Positions 1 to 14,119 of a DNA stretch of 64,000 nucleotides are shown piece by piece. The stretch spans positions 1,736,001 to 1,800,000 of the forward strand of contig OZ231128.1 in assembly GCA_965153355.1 (NCBI GenBank), read 5' to 3'. This DNA is from Flaccisagitta enflata (taxonomy: Eukaryota; Chaetognatha; Sagittoidea; Aphragmophora). Every line of letters starts with the position of its first letter. Positions within the stretch are counted from its first letter, which is position 1. The notes under the pieces were generated by a model, which did no database searches, was not told where the DNA came from, and saw only the letters and a program-made list of their open reading frames with translations. The translations under genes were made by a program, and so were the position numbers.

Positions 1-750
1 TGATCCAAATGTTTTATACTAAAAGTTTTGTTCCTAAGGTAAGCCGTAGGGAGATGCTATACCCCATTGTCAACCCCTTTAGGTCTATACATTACACCAG
101 CAAAATATCAATCCCCTCGCTGTCCTGATACTCAGGTTATGAGCTCCCCCTTATTTCCAAGTCTAGACAACATCTACAGTAGCAAAATCCATGACCATTT
201 TGAAGCTCTGCAAAAGATCTTTCCAATGAGACCTTGCTGGTTGTCATATCTCTATCCGTTTAGAAATGGCAGAAGAATGAAGACAGGTGGTTAAGAATTT
301 GGAAATTCATGGGCTATCTGTGATTTTTTTCTTTAATCTTTCGCCATTTCTAAATGAATGAAGCTACAATGTTCAGCAATGTCGCGTTTTGAAGATTTTT
401 TGCAGAGCTTTTAAACAGTTATGGATTATCTGTACTTCAGGCCAATAGTTGACCAGAAACTAGTAAAAGAAGTTGTCCATTTTTTTCTTTACCATGGTTA
501 GTTAACTGGGTAATGTTGTTTACTTTAAACTCCCGTAGCTCCCAAGCTAAAAAACGCAAATACAAAAAATTGGTGACATAAAAAAACTGCACTTCAAGAT
601 CTATTCAGACCTTTTTTCAGAATTGGAATAGCTTTTCTAGGAGAAAAGCTATGTCGATTCTTTAAACTTCAAAAAGCGTGAAACACCCTGTAGCATAGAT
701 CCTGTTTTTTTCTATAAATCATATGTCAAACAAACTCTGCTGATTTTTTT
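1..750. repeat. Intergenic repeat-derived sequence downstream of the large minus-strand gene
   Basis: No gene is supported here. Bases about 151-181 match (with differences) one terminal inverted repeat of the foldback element at 38746-39267 (core CAAGTCTAGACGACAT, here CAAGTCTAGACAACAT). Bases about 185-300 resemble a stretch at 26575-26700 (shared words include AGACATTGCTGGTTGTC-like and TTTAGAAATGGCA), so this is dispersed-repeat sequence. The rest is AT-rich with no recognisable signal. Confidence 0.5.
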
Positions 751-756
751 TTTATT
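751..756 (-). promoter_or_regulatory. Polyadenylation signal AATAAA for the large minus-strand gene
   Basis: TTTATT on the plus strand reads AATAAA on the minus strand, about 225 bases beyond the stop codon at 980. It is the first canonical hexamer I see downstream of that stop. AATAAA is common in AT-rich DNA, so its use is inferred. Confidence 0.4.
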
Positions 757-979
757 TCTAATTTCTAATTTCCAATCCAATCCAATTCAGAAAGAAAAAG
801 AAAGAGAAAGAATGAAAGAAAGAGAGATAGAAAGAAAGAAAGAGAAAAAGGGAGTAAAACAAAAGAAAAAAGAAAAAAGAAAGAGAAACAAAGTAAAAAC
901 GAAAAAGAGACTTCCATGATTATATCTTCACCAACAGCCTTCTTGACCATCTCAGCCATTTCAATCAAATCATCGGTTT

Positions 980-3104
980 TCATCGCTGCTTTTCTGAAGG
1001 ATTTCTTGATAGTAAGTACTGTGAAAAGAAGACGAGTTTCAAGTTTGACCATAGATTCAAGTTTGAGGTCTGAAGTTGCCGATGCGGGATGGCGCCTTGA
1101 CCGCCAATGATGACGCCAACATTGTTCAATTCCTCTTTCTCATCCAGTCTGTCCAAGAGTTCACCAGAATCAATGGACAGCGATTTGCCAGAGAAGTATC
1201 CCCTTTCTCCCATGGAGGAAATGTCACCGCTTCTTGTCCTTTCCGATCCTGAATCGAGAATGTACTCTGTTGAGCTCATCATCAAAGATTGATCATTGGT
1301 AGCGGATGATGTCGCGCCGGGATAATCCGATGTGGACGAGGCGATTGAAGCTTGATCATAGGGAGCGAGAACATACTCGGAGGATGTTATGGATGATTCG
1401 TCGTAGGATGAGACTGAGTATTCGTGAGAGGTGATGGATGAGATATCACTTGAAATCACAGAATACTCATTGGAAGCCATGGAAGCGTCATCATCATCAT
1501 CGGGAGCTATGATATAATCCGATGATGCTGATGATGCTTGATCATATTGTGAGTTTTCCTGGACGCGCAAATTGTGTAAATGTTCCGCAGATGCTGAAGC
1601 TGAATCCGATGAGAAAAATCTATCATCATCCGGCTGCATTGTGTTGTCATAGTTTTCTGATAAAATGTCAAGAGCCTTGGCATCCAAAGCGCGAATATCC
1701 TTTTCTTTTCTCGATGAAATCACGAAATATTCTTGATTTGTTTGATCACCAACAGTTCTCATACTAAAAGGTTCAATTTTATCGCTTCTGTCATCTGTGA
1801 TTGAAGCGCCATCTCGGTAGTTGGGATTTTCACAATCGAAATCACGCAGAGGTTGATAACAAGCATCATTTTTAATGACTTTATCAAAGGCACTATCGTC
1901 ACACGCATAGACTCCGCCCATGTTTCCGTTTTCATCGTCACCTTCACCATTTTTTGACGCCCCATCTTCAGAATAACGGCAACAAGATTCGCTATCTTCA
2001 CTCTGTTGCGACGCCAAATCGTCCATCGAATCAATGTCATTGATGTCATAATGCACGGCGATGTCTACGATATGATCGTCGTTACCGAAGCGACGCTCTT
2101 GAATTTGGCGAATGTCGTAATACTCCTCGTCGTTGTCTTTTTCTTCGTCGTAATCTTTGAGCAGTTTGGTGACGGTGTCTGCCCAATCTCGCCACCGTTG
2201 CATGTCTTCGTCGACGTGTATGGCGGGAATAGGCAGAGGCATTTGACCTTGATCGACGTGTATCGCGGGAATGGGCAGGGGCATTTGGGGACCTTTTTCG
2301 CCGTAAACAACTTGGTCTTCATCGAAATGCAGATGCGCCGACATTTCTTTTATTTGGAACGAGTTCTTCTCGAGAGCTTCCTCATCATCGTTCCACTTGA
2401 TATTCTCAACTGCGACTTCTCTTTCTTTCGCCGGATCTTTCTCTAGAACATGGACGCCTCCGCCGCCATCATCCCCGCTTACTCCCACCACCTCGCTCAA
2501 AAACTCCTCTAACGACGCAACTGACGACGATGATGACGACGACGACGACGATGAAGATGAAACGACACCCTCTTCCCCTTCCTTCCCCTGTCTTCTACTG
2601 GCTGAAGACGATGACTCCCGACACGACGAAAATTCTCTGACTCTGCGGCAGAGTTCGTCAGTGTCGTCGCTGCGTTTGCCGACAGAGGAAGCGGGTGAGG
2701 AAGCTCCTGTTAAAGATCGAGTGGAGCGAGCGTCGTCGTTGTCGTCGTGGTCATGATCGGATTTCGCCGCCGCTGCGGTCGCGGTCGCCGCCGCCGCCGC
2801 GGAAGGCGACGTCTCTCGAGAGGCGCTGACTTCGTGAATGATTCTCAAATCGGGGTTCCAGATGGCGTTGAGTTTGGGCGAATTGGAGTTGGAGAAAGGA
2901 TCGCGACTCACGCCCACTTTGTTGGGTCCCAAGGAAACGATATAAGGAAAGACGGGAGGAGGAGGAGGAGGAGGAGGAGTAGAAGTGGACGGAGAGGGCG
3001 CTGTAGTTGACGATGCCGCAGTGGCACCACCGCGGATGCAGTCTACAACCTTTTGATTCTCCCTTTCTGTCTCTTCCCTTTCTTGGAGAGCGTCCTCGCT
3101 GATT

Positions 3105-3196
<92 letters not shown>

Positions 3197-3355
3197 GCTG
3201 TTGCTCTGTTGATGTTGTTCTGTCTCTTCCATTTCTATGAAAGCGTCTTCGCTGATGATGGAGTAAACATCACTTTTTTCATCGCCGTAATCTGAATAAA
3301 GACTAACGGGTTCGGGGCTTTCGCCGGAATCGGGACTTTCTGGTGATGATTGCCG

Positions 3356-3436
<81 letters not shown>

Positions 3437-4579
3437 TTGTTGTTGTTGTTGTTTTTGTTTTTGCCGTCCATCATCCACATCAACGTTTGCCAGCGTTTCT
3501 TGTTCCAACTCTTCAAAATCTTTGAGACTTTGTGTTTTTGACAAATGATCGCGCTCCATCCCGCTACCGTCTCTGCTTGGTGCTCTGCTTTCGCTTCCGC
3601 TTCCGCTTCCGCTTCCGCTTCCACTTTCAGCCTCGCTTCCGATGTCACTCTCCACGTTATACATTTCTTCTTCAATGTCACTTAGGCTGTGTCGTTTATG
3701 TTCGTCTGTTAACGTTTGCTGCAAGGTTGCAACAGCTTCAGCAGCTTCAGCAACCGCGACGACGTCGTCGTCGACATCCAGGGCGTCTTTTTCGTTGTCA
3801 ACATCGGTTGAAAATGAAGTGAGTACGAAATTCGCTTCTTCTTCGACAGCTCCCTCTTCCGTCGACTTGGTACTTGCGAGCCATGTTAAATCTGCGTCAT
3901 CACTGACATTTTCCGCTTGATGATTTTCATTGTCATCTATATTTCGATTTTTCAATGAGAGGTTTACATTTTTAAGTCGATATTCTTCAACAAGCGACTG
4001 AATTTCCAGCCTTAGGGCCTGGTTTTCCTCACCCCACTCACCCGCATCAGTATCATCTGATTCCTCATCCTCCACCGCCACCACCTTCTCCTCCTCTTCA
4101 TCGCTCTCCTTTACTCCTTCTCCTTCTTCCTCTCCTCTTTGTTCTTCCTTATCTCCTTCTTCCTCTGCTTCTTCTTTTCCTGCTTCTTCTACTGCTGCTT
4201 TAGCTTGTACTTCTTCTTCCCCATCATCATCATCATCATCATCATCATCTTCTTCTTCTGCTCCTTCTTCTTCATCTTCTTCTTCCTCTCCTGCTCCTTC
4301 TCTGCCACCTCCTCCTCCTTCTTCTTCTTCTCTCTCACCCTCTCCATCTCTCCTTGTTAATCCTCCTCCATCTTCTTCCCCTAACTTCGCGATATCATCA
4401 AGACTTAGAACGCGCGCTTCTTGCAAACGTCCGTTAAGATTATCATCAAAACCTTCGAATTCTTCAGCCCACTTGAAATAATCTCGCTCGCGTGTTTGGG
4501 GCGTATCTTTACCATGTGTAACGCCTTCAATATCTAGGCCAAGATCTTCCGTTTGGAGTAGACTTTCAAGAGCTTGTGG

Positions 4580-4642
<63 letters not shown>

Positions 4643-4721
4643 TTGTTGTTGTTTCGGTTTTTGTTGTGATGGTTGTTGCTGTGATGGTTGTTGCTGTGAT
4701 GGTTGTCGTTCTGGTTGATGC

Positions 4722-4806
<85 letters not shown>

Positions 4807-5479
4807 GCTTACGCCCTCTTAAATCTAAGGCAAGTTGTTCCGTTTGAAAGTGGGCTTGTTGAACTTCATTAAAAACTCGACATTCTCTCTTGAAAGAAAT
4901 TGTTGCATCATCATCAAGCTCTTCAATCGTATAATCCCTATCGTCATCATCTATTGTAGCATCGCTGTCAACTTCCTCATCATCCTCTTCTTCAGTTCCG
5001 CTATCATCACCGTTATTCTCGCCATTTGACATGATCGCCGCAACTTCCTCATCCGCCGCAGCATCGTCAACATCATCATCGTCAACATCATCGTCAATAT
5101 CATCATCATCAGGATGCGCCGTCTTATCTTCGGTGTCGTCTTCGTTATAATCTGATTGTCCCAACCTTCTTCTCATTTCGCGGTATTCTTCACGTGGTAG
5201 ATGATCGCGATGAGCGGGATGATGCGCTAGGGCTACTACTACATGATCATGACCGGCGTACACAAGAGTGGGATTTGTAGTATCTGGATACGCATGAGCG
5301 GGATATGTATGCGCTGGATGCGCATGAGTGGCTGATGCTAGTTCAACTTGATCGCATGTGACCTCATCAACCGTGGCTATATCACAAACTACTTCCTCCT
5401 TTGAGGGTACAGATCTTTGAACCTCAGTTAAATCAATTGAATCCACGTGGTGTTGGCGATAAGGATCACTAAGTTGATG

Positions 5480-5514
<35 letters not shown>

Positions 5515-6325
5515 CACGACGATGATCACGATGATGATAGTGATCTTGATCTTGATCCTGATGATGGTAATGATCCTTAATTGCCGACTCATCAACATTT
5601 TTTACTTCAACCCTTTCGTCCAGATCTCGGCCGAGATCGATCCCAACTTCCGCGATTTGAAGGGTTTCATCTCTCATCTCATCAACAACAACAACAACGA
5701 CAACATCCTCCGACTCTGTTAAATCGGCATGCCCACTTGCAACATCCTCGTCGTTTGCATTCTCATCCTCATCATCATCCTCATCATCATCATCATGAAA
5801 TCCCACATCCCCCTCATCAGCATCTCCGATTGCATCCTCAACTAGCTCGTCAACAAGATTGGCCACTGCGATGATCCCGCGATCATCATCATCAACATGC
5901 TCGTATTTCGCAATATCCTCGACTTTTTCAATGCTACTGTCACGATCCACCACTTTGGCCAACTCCCTCTTCTTCTCCTCCTCCTCCTCCGCCCCTGCCT
6001 CTGCCTCTCCTCGCTGAGTGAATCGGTCGTTCACCACTTCGAACGCTGTTTTGTAGTCGTTCATTTTTTCTATCACGCATTTGTCTTTCGACGACCCCTT
6101 TTCATTCACAGCCTCAATAACGCATTTTGTCTTTTGTTTCTTCATCTTTTTTTCAACTTTTTCAACCACCTCCGAGGCGCTATTCTTCCTCTCTACCTCA
6201 ACTACCCTTCTACTTATCCCCACTTCCACCATGTTCGAAGCTTCTCCCTCATCTTCCTCTTTAACCATCGCTACCACGTCATCTTTTTCTTCTTCATCAA
6301 CCACGTACGTGTGTTTTCTTACTCG

Positions 6326-6414
<89 letters not shown>

Positions 6415-6697
6415 GGTAATGTTGTTCTGCTTCCTTCCTCTCCCTCTGCTCTTTCTCATCCCTCTCCCGCTCCTCTTTCCCCCACTTTTTCCCACTCCTG
6501 TGATTGACATTGTTTTGATCGAATTTACTAATGGACGATGAGAAAGGCTTCGTACTCATTTTGAGGGCAGTTAAGAACATGAGTGACGATGACGATTGTG
6601 ATTGAGAAGAAGACACAATGGAATGTTTTTGTTGTTGTTGTAGTTGTTGTTGTGGTTTTGGTTGTTGTTGTGGTTGTGGTTGTGGTTGTGGTTGTGG

Positions 6698-6732
<35 letters not shown>

Positions 6733-7286
6733 GGTGTTGTTGTTGTTGTTGTTTTTGTTGCTGTCGCTGTTGTTGATGTTTAAAAGAGCGAAGACAATAT
6801 CCTTGGCCTAAATCGGGGAAAAATTGCGCATTGACGAGGCCAAATTCGTTGAAACATTCCATATCAGCATCTTCTTCTTCATCGTTCATTCCCTCCTCCT
6901 CCTCCACCCTCTCCTCGTTTGCTTCCCCTAACACTTCATCCTCCTCCTCCTCCCATGAGGCGAGTGGCGCCGACGCCAAGTTGCCACACAAAGGCTGCTG
7001 CTGCTGCTGCCGCTGCGTGGAGGTTCCTCCTGACTGCACTTCAGTGGACATTTTCTTCGTCACTTCATTTTCATTCAACTTGGACTCAACATGATTGGGC
7101 CTTTCTCCTACTCTCACAAATTTACCGTTCTTATCATCATCATCTTCATCATCATGATCCCCGATCGATGAAAAAGCTTTCATTTTTTCGTCTGTCAATG
7201 AAATTCGATTCGACTCATTTTCTATCGTCTCAAACTCACACTCGAGATCATCGTCAATGACAGCAAATGGAGCTGATGAAAAGTAC

Positions 7287-7323
<37 letters not shown>

Positions 7324-7325
7324 GC

Positions 7326-7395
<70 letters not shown>

Positions 7396-7441
7396 GCTTT
7401 GATTGTTGTTGTTGTTGCTTTGATTGTTGTTGTTGTTGTTT

Positions 7442-7530
<89 letters not shown>

Positions 7531-9816
7531 GCTGTTGCTGTTGTTGCTGTTGTTGTTGTTGCTGTTGTTGTTGCTGTTGTTGATATCGTTGTCGGCTTTC
7601 CATCGACTCGCTCGCTCGTTTCCGAATGTAGAATTTTTCGCTGTAACTCTGGCCTTGACCTCGCTCGGTGCTTGGACCTCGCTCGGCGCTTTGACTACGA
7701 CTCGAGCTCGAGCTTCGACATGAGCCGTTGTCGTACAAGTTATTAGGAATCTGCATTTCGGTTGTCAAAGTTGTCCTCCTGTCGAATTTAGATTTCCCAT
7801 CGTTGAACTTATTTGTGTCGTAGCTTTCTTTTCTGTTGTTATGGATTTTGTCATTACTTTTCAAGACAGTATTTTGCTGTTCATTCTCGCGCTTCAGGGC
7901 AGCATTCTGCTGTTGGCCTCTCTCCTCGTCGTCATCTCGCTTCAGGGTAACAGCAACAGCTGGTTCATTTGAGACGCGATCCAGGGACAACGAAGACGAC
8001 GCAGAGGAAGATTTCGAATCTCGCTTTCCGGGATGAAACAAACTTCCGCTCTGACTTTGATCGAATTTCTTTTCCTCTGGCGAGTTAGACGTAGAGGAAA
8101 TGTTAGAAGAAATTTTAGAGGAAATTCTCGAGTTTCTGCCAGTCTTTAATTTCTTTGCGGCGTTCAAATTTTCTTGGTCGTCTTGAAACGCTCTCAAACT
8201 ACCCGATTTGTCATGCTTTTTCGGTCCCTGGATGTTCACTTTTTTATTATCATGATAATTTTTTCCTGCCAGTTGCTTTGACTTTCGTCTCTTTTCCTCA
8301 ACTTTCTCTTCTTGCTCTTCCTCCTCCTCATCCTCCTCTTCCAGATCCTCCTCCTCAGCTAGAGGTGGCAAACAGTTCAAGTGTCTCATTAATTTCCGTT
8401 CCAAGGTGCTCGTAATCGGATCTTCCCCAGACGTCGTTGTCGTCGTCGTCGTCGTTTTCTCCGTCGTCGTCGTCTTTATCGATAACGGGGCATAATTACT
8501 AAATGTAGATGAGGGAAGACAACCGGCGTTTGTCGTTGAGAAACACGACGATGAAAAGAAAGGCGCGGAGGAAGTAGAAATATCGGTAATCAGACTCGAA
8601 ACGGAAGCATTCGACGACAGAGTAGAAGTGGGAAAGAAGGTTGTTGCGCAAAGTTCGTTGTCCGAGCGTTTCGTGTAAAGTTCGTTGTCCGACCGTTTTG
8701 AGCGTGAGAGGATAGGATCACTGTCCTTCGCGGCTGATGATGAATATCCAGCACCTTGCCGGTCTTTACTGTTATATCTCGATTTTTGCCGCGAAGACGT
8801 CGACGTGATTTTCTTATCACAACTTCCACTCTTTTCCATTCCACAATTCTGCGTTCCACCACTTTTTGCCGCCACCTCCTCGTCACCTCCCTTCTTTAGC
8901 CTCTCCTCCTCCTCCTCCTCTTGCCCCTCTTCCTCCGATGCGCATTTGCCGCTGCAGCAATCGAAGAAAGGATCGTCGACTAACTTCTTGTTAATCCTCC
9001 TCAATCCGGCGCGGATGTGCGACGGAAGATCGTCGTCCAGTCGTTCGCCAACTCGCATCATATCGTCGACGACATCCCGCTCCCAATCCGCCAATTGAGT
9101 GTCGATGGGACGGTGATCGATGACGTCGTCGACTTCGGCGGCGATGTGTCGCGCAGAGGGTCGTCGGTTTTGAGGCCTGGATGACCGACTTTGAGGGTGA
9201 TGTTGAGGAAAATGATGAGGAGGAGGATGATCCTTTTGAGCGTCTTTGACGGTCACGTGCGGCGGAAGAGGAAGACGAAGTCGAGCGTGATCATCAATTC
9301 CCCCCGCATCTTCGTCATTCGATGTAAATGAATTAAGAGTTGTTACTTTGCCACCGCCGCTGCGGATGTTGCTGCTGCTGTTGTTGTTGCTGCTGTTGCT
9401 GTTGTTGTTGTTGCTGCTGTTGCTGCTGCTGCGGATGTTGCTGCTGCGGCTGTTGCTGCGAATGTTGCTGATCCCTTGCTGAGTCTTTTTCGTATCTTTG
9501 CCATTGCGGCTCTCGACGCTGCCGAAACTTTTCTCCGAGAAAGTCTTTTTGGAAGTCGTTGTCGTGGCGTTGGATGGTCGTCGTCGTCGACGAAGAGTTG
9601 GAGACTCGGATGCGACGCTGACGTGATCGTGATCCTCGAGAATGATGGTGAATTGAGTTGGCGAGGATGCGGAGGAGTGAGTGTAGAAAGAAGTCCAAGC
9701 CGGTCGTCGACGACTCGATTGAAGTTGGAACGTCTCGAGGGTGAGGAAATGAGGAAAGTGGAGGAAGTTGTTGGCCAATCGCTCGATCGTGTCGAGACCC
9801 GACGCATCCGCAGATC
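980..9816 (-). CDS. Exon 3 (terminal) of a giant low-complexity protein, about 2,944 codons, polyQ/polyN/polyD-rich
   Basis: One uninterrupted frame of about 8.8 kb runs on the minus strand. I place its start at the acceptor CTTTATTCAG|GA (9817-9818), which gives phase 1 and begins SADASGLDTIERLANNFLHF. No ATG is needed because this is an internal start. The first 80 or so residues and scattered islands (KWAEEFEGFDDNLNGRLQEA; RWRDWADTVTKLLKDY; a short coiled-coil around ENQALRLEIQSLVEEY) look folded or helical. The rest is polyQ, polyN, Asp/Glu, Ser and His tracts. Near the C-terminus are a tandem 13-residue duplication (core MPLPIPAIHVD, DNA about 2210-2290) and a series of acidic/Ser-flanked tyrosine motifs (DNA about 1265-1530). 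A frame this long cannot be chance outside the repeats. The last 20 residues are uncertain, since a second minus-strand frame (KTDDLIEMAEMVKKAVGEDI) overlaps near 915-1050. I do not recognise the family. Confidence 0.75.
3109..3198 (+). repeat. (TTG)n run coding polyasparagine in exon 3
   Basis: About 30 TTG units on the plus strand are read on the minus strand in the AAC frame, giving about 30 asparagines within SNSNN...NNKISED. It is the only long tract in this exon read as N rather than Q. It is part of the coding exon, so length changes in multiples of three keep the frame. Confidence 0.9.
3353..3460 (+). repeat. (TTG)n run coding polyglutamine in exon 3
   Basis: This near-pure TTG array is read as CAA glutamine codons on the minus strand, with a few AAA lysine interruptions at its right end. 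It lies between an acidic segment and an SSPESPDSGESPEP segment of the giant protein. Confidence 0.9.
4577..4808 (+). repeat. Two (TTG)n polyQ tracts separated by an SQQQP-type spacer
   Basis: Pure TTG arrays at about 4577-4640 and 4720-4807 are separated by a GGTTGTTGCTGTGAT-type repeat that codes SQQQP repeats. All are in frame with the minus-strand exon. Confidence 0.9.
6325..6780 (+). repeat. (TTG)n polyQ tract and mixed QP/Q tract in exon 3
   Basis: TTG array at about 6325-6414 codes about 30 Q. A second imperfect array at about 6625-6780 includes a GTGGTT stretch coding PQPQPQ. Both stay in the frame of the minus-strand exon. Confidence 0.85.
7286..7585 (+). repeat. Longest (TTG)n polyQ tract, about 300 bp
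   Basis: Nearly 100 codons of glutamine are broken by a few lysine or Ser-Lys interruptions (TTGCTTTGATTG units near 7394-7430) and by synonymous CAG codons toward its right end. The CAG interruptions suggest the older part of the tract. Confidence 0.9.
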
Positions 9817-9852
9817 CTGAATAAAGAGTGATTGGAAGGTCATGATTATTGC

Positions 9853-10327
<475 letters not shown>

Positions 10328-10619
10328 TGTTTCACGCATGTTTCATTCTTTTCCTAGCATCCTTCAACTTTAAACGTCCATTTTCAGTGGGTCAGAGTGA
10401 TATTGATTATGATAGCCGTAGTTTTCGGATCATCTCTGACAGATCAAGGCATGAGGTGTCCGATCACTGAAAAATATTTTGGCTTTTTTCCTCAGCCCGA
10501 TAAATTGAAACAAACACAAATGTACTCAAAGACAGACATGAATTTGGTGAGAATTCACTATTTAATGAATAGTTTAAGACTTTGAGTGGAAATAATTTCA
10601 AAAACTTTTTTTCAAATAG

Positions 10620-10620
<1 letters not shown>
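10328..10620. other. Unique sequence in intron 2
   Basis: This stretch between the (ATC)n and (CA)n arrays has no convincing coding frame or repeat. Confidence 0.4.
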
Positions 10621-11550
<930 letters not shown>

Positions 11551-11581
11551 CATCTTCCCTATCTTTCATTACAAGCCGCAC

Positions 11582-12052
11582 CAGTTACAAAGAGCGACCC
11601 CGGGACAGGAATTGCGATCACGTGGTTTCCTTTGACTTTCAGCTTCCTGATGATGTCATGATGTAACATCAACGACGCTTGAAGCTCGTCTGGCATCTCC
11701 GCTTTGTAGACGTACGACTTTTTCTTCTTCCGTCTTACTCCTCCTCCTTCTCCTCCTCTTTCTCCTCTTCCTCTTCCTCTTCCTCTTCTTCCTCCTCCTT
11801 TCCCGTCCCTCGTTGATCCCTCAACTGCTTCCTCAACTTCATCGTCTACTTCAACCCTCTTAAAGGCGCCTTGCCGCCGGAAGCGGTGTTTAAGATTCCG
11901 CAACGCCTGGTCGACTGGATCGACGCCGAATTCCCGCCTCCAAGAAGCCGCTTCTTCGTTGGTGACGAATCTGCGGAATTTCCCGTCGAAGTTGATCATC
12001 AACGTCATGCGCAAAGCCGAACCGCAGTCGGGAATTGGAACTTCGAAAACCC
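11582..12052 (-). CDS. Exon 2 of the giant minus-strand gene
   Basis: The acceptor is CATCTCTTCCAG|GG at 12053-12054, and the phase-1 frame reads VFEVPIPDCGSALRMTLMIN and continues about 156 codons. The composition is not low-complexity at either end: FDGKFRRFVTNEEAASWRRE near the start, and MPDELQASLMLHHDIIRKLK then HVIAIPVPGSLFVTG near the end. A basic Gly-Arg-rich linker and a KKKK run lie in the middle. I place the donor at CTG|GTGCGG (intron from 11581) because it restores phase 1 for exon 3. The alternative GT at 11573 would create a stop at the junction. The donor is weak, so the exact end is uncertain. The short Arg/Lys linker may be disordered and the flanks folded; no family was recognised. 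Confidence 0.6.
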
Positions 12053-12899
12053 CTGGAAGAGATGTAATTGGGGGGGAGGAGGAAATCGGGAGGAAAGGCG
12101 GGGAAATATAGAAAAGTGCTTAAAGTTGCGTAACAGACCGTAGAGATACGATGATAGGGGAGTTCTTCGGTTCTATGAAAAATATACATGGATACCTTCA
12201 GAAAATTATTGGAGAAACATTTTTTACTGTTTCTGCATAAGATAGCAACACACTACAATGCCCAAAAAAGTTTAGCAGTGTAGCTGCCATTAAACTTGCA
12301 CAAACCGATAAGACCTTTTACCCAAATATGGTGTCAGGTTTAAATGTCAAATTTATAAGGCTTCACCTCGTTTCTTTTATATTCTTTTAAGGGATTGATA
12401 CAAAACTATTAGATTAGTCTTATTTGAAGGATATTTAGAAGTAGAATATGAAACTTTATGAAATTGATGATAGTAGCTTTTGGGGGCCCATCGAGGGGTC
12501 CTCATAGGGCCCCCAAATAGCCAAAAAAGCCTTAATTACTAAAATAATGAGTTTTTTTGTTTTCATTTCTCCTTTATGATCATTGGAGATATAAATTATG
12601 TGAAGATCTATCATCTGGTGGTAAGGTACTCATATAAAGGTTAAGGGCCCTTTTGGGGCTCATCCAGGGGCCCCAACAGATTCAAAATACTCAAAAATTA
12701 CCATAATCTTGTCATTTTCTTAATTTGACATAACAGCTCCCTTCACATTTAACGAGGAACTTGAGTAGGGTGCTACTTATGTAAGTGCAGTGTGAATTGG
12801 TCCAATTCTTGCCTAAATTTAATTGCAATTCCATCTCACTTTAATCTTTATAGATTGTTATGCTACATTGTTACTTTCTTACAAAACAAGGCCAACACC

Positions 12900-13240
12900 T
12901 TTAAGTCGCGTGCAAGACTTACAGACTAAGAATGACTTAGAATGACTCAGAATGACTACCAATGACTTAGAATGACCTGAAATGACCAAAAATGACTTAA
13001 AATGATTAAAAAACCTAATGACCAAAAATGACTTAAAGTAACTTAAAATGACTTAAAATGACTTAGGATGACTTAGAATGACTCAAAATGACTTAGAATA
13101 ACTATTAATCACTAAAAATGACTTAAAATGACCTAAGAGTTGATGTTATATTACAAAGTGTGACGGACCGACGGACCGACAGATGGACGGACCAACGGAC
13201 TGACAAAGCAGGGTGTAGAGTCGCGTGCACGCGACTAAAA
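12900..13240 (+). repeat. About 10-bp TGACTTAAAA tandem repeat ending in a hairpin-family copy
   Basis: Degenerate units of AATGACTTAAAATGACTTAG run from about 12920 to 13140. They are followed by a GACGGACCGACGGACC tract and the perfect 18-base palindrome AGTCGCGTGCACGCGACT (13219-13236). The same order (CAAGGCC start, TGACTT repeats, GGACGGACC, hairpin) recurs at 25943-26123. Confidence 0.7.
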
Positions 13241-13540
13241 AGTCAATTTTTGGTACAGCGCCAGTTTTGAGTCTGGAATATAAAGTGTGAGCAATAGCTT
13301 AATAAAGTATTTTACCAGGAATAAAAAAATTACTCAAAATTCATCAATAATGCAATCAATCAACAAAACAATGAATGAATGATTGAATTAAGGTATAAAT
13401 GGATAAATAAGTGGATAAATGAATGAATGAATACAACTTTTATCCCATAAACAGTATGCAGGTGAAAAAAACTAGTCTATCAGAATTTCAAAAAAAAACA
13501 ACAGAAAGCATGACAAGATTTTGGTCATTTATTGAGCTTC

Positions 13541-14110
13541 TGGGCAGCGGGCCGGAGGGGCCAATGACAAATGATTCCATACAAGACAATTTTTCCATCT
13601 TCTGTTTTACATCCCCCCTTTCTAGGCCACAAATAAGCCCCCACACACCTCAAAAGAACCTTCCCTAAAATTCCCTGGCCCTCCTAGCCCTCCTTGGCCT
13701 CAAATTAGCAATTCAAGGCCTCACAGCCCCTCATTCCTTCAGATAGACCCTCTCAGGCCCAAGACCATATCTTTTGCTTTCAGACCTTTTTTTAAACAAC
13801 AAGATCAGCTTTCAAGCTTCCAATCAGCCCTCCCAGGCCTTCAAAATAGCTACTCTAAGTCAACCATCTTTTGCTTAAAATTAGCCCCCCCCCAGGCCTC
13901 ACGCTAATTCTTCTAGGCTTTAAATCAATCTTCGAAGGCCTTCATCAGATCAATAAAACCTCCATTCAGACATCCTAGGCCTCTAATTAATCCTTCCATT
14001 GCAGCTAGCACACCCATCCCTAAAGCCAGCCCTCCCAAATTCTCAATTTATCTGAGAGGTCATGGGCTCCTCCTGGGCCGCTACCCTATTAACCAATATA
14101 ATCCATAGCA
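13541..14110. repeat. Degenerate CCTCAAAT/AGCCCTCTCAGG minisatellite
   Basis: It starts with GGGCAGCGGGCC, resembling the left end of the foldback family (see 34479), followed by about 30-bp units containing CTCAAATTAGCCCTCC. It is a decayed interior of that family with no gene. Confidence 0.45.
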
Positions 14111-14119
14111 GCCCAAAGG

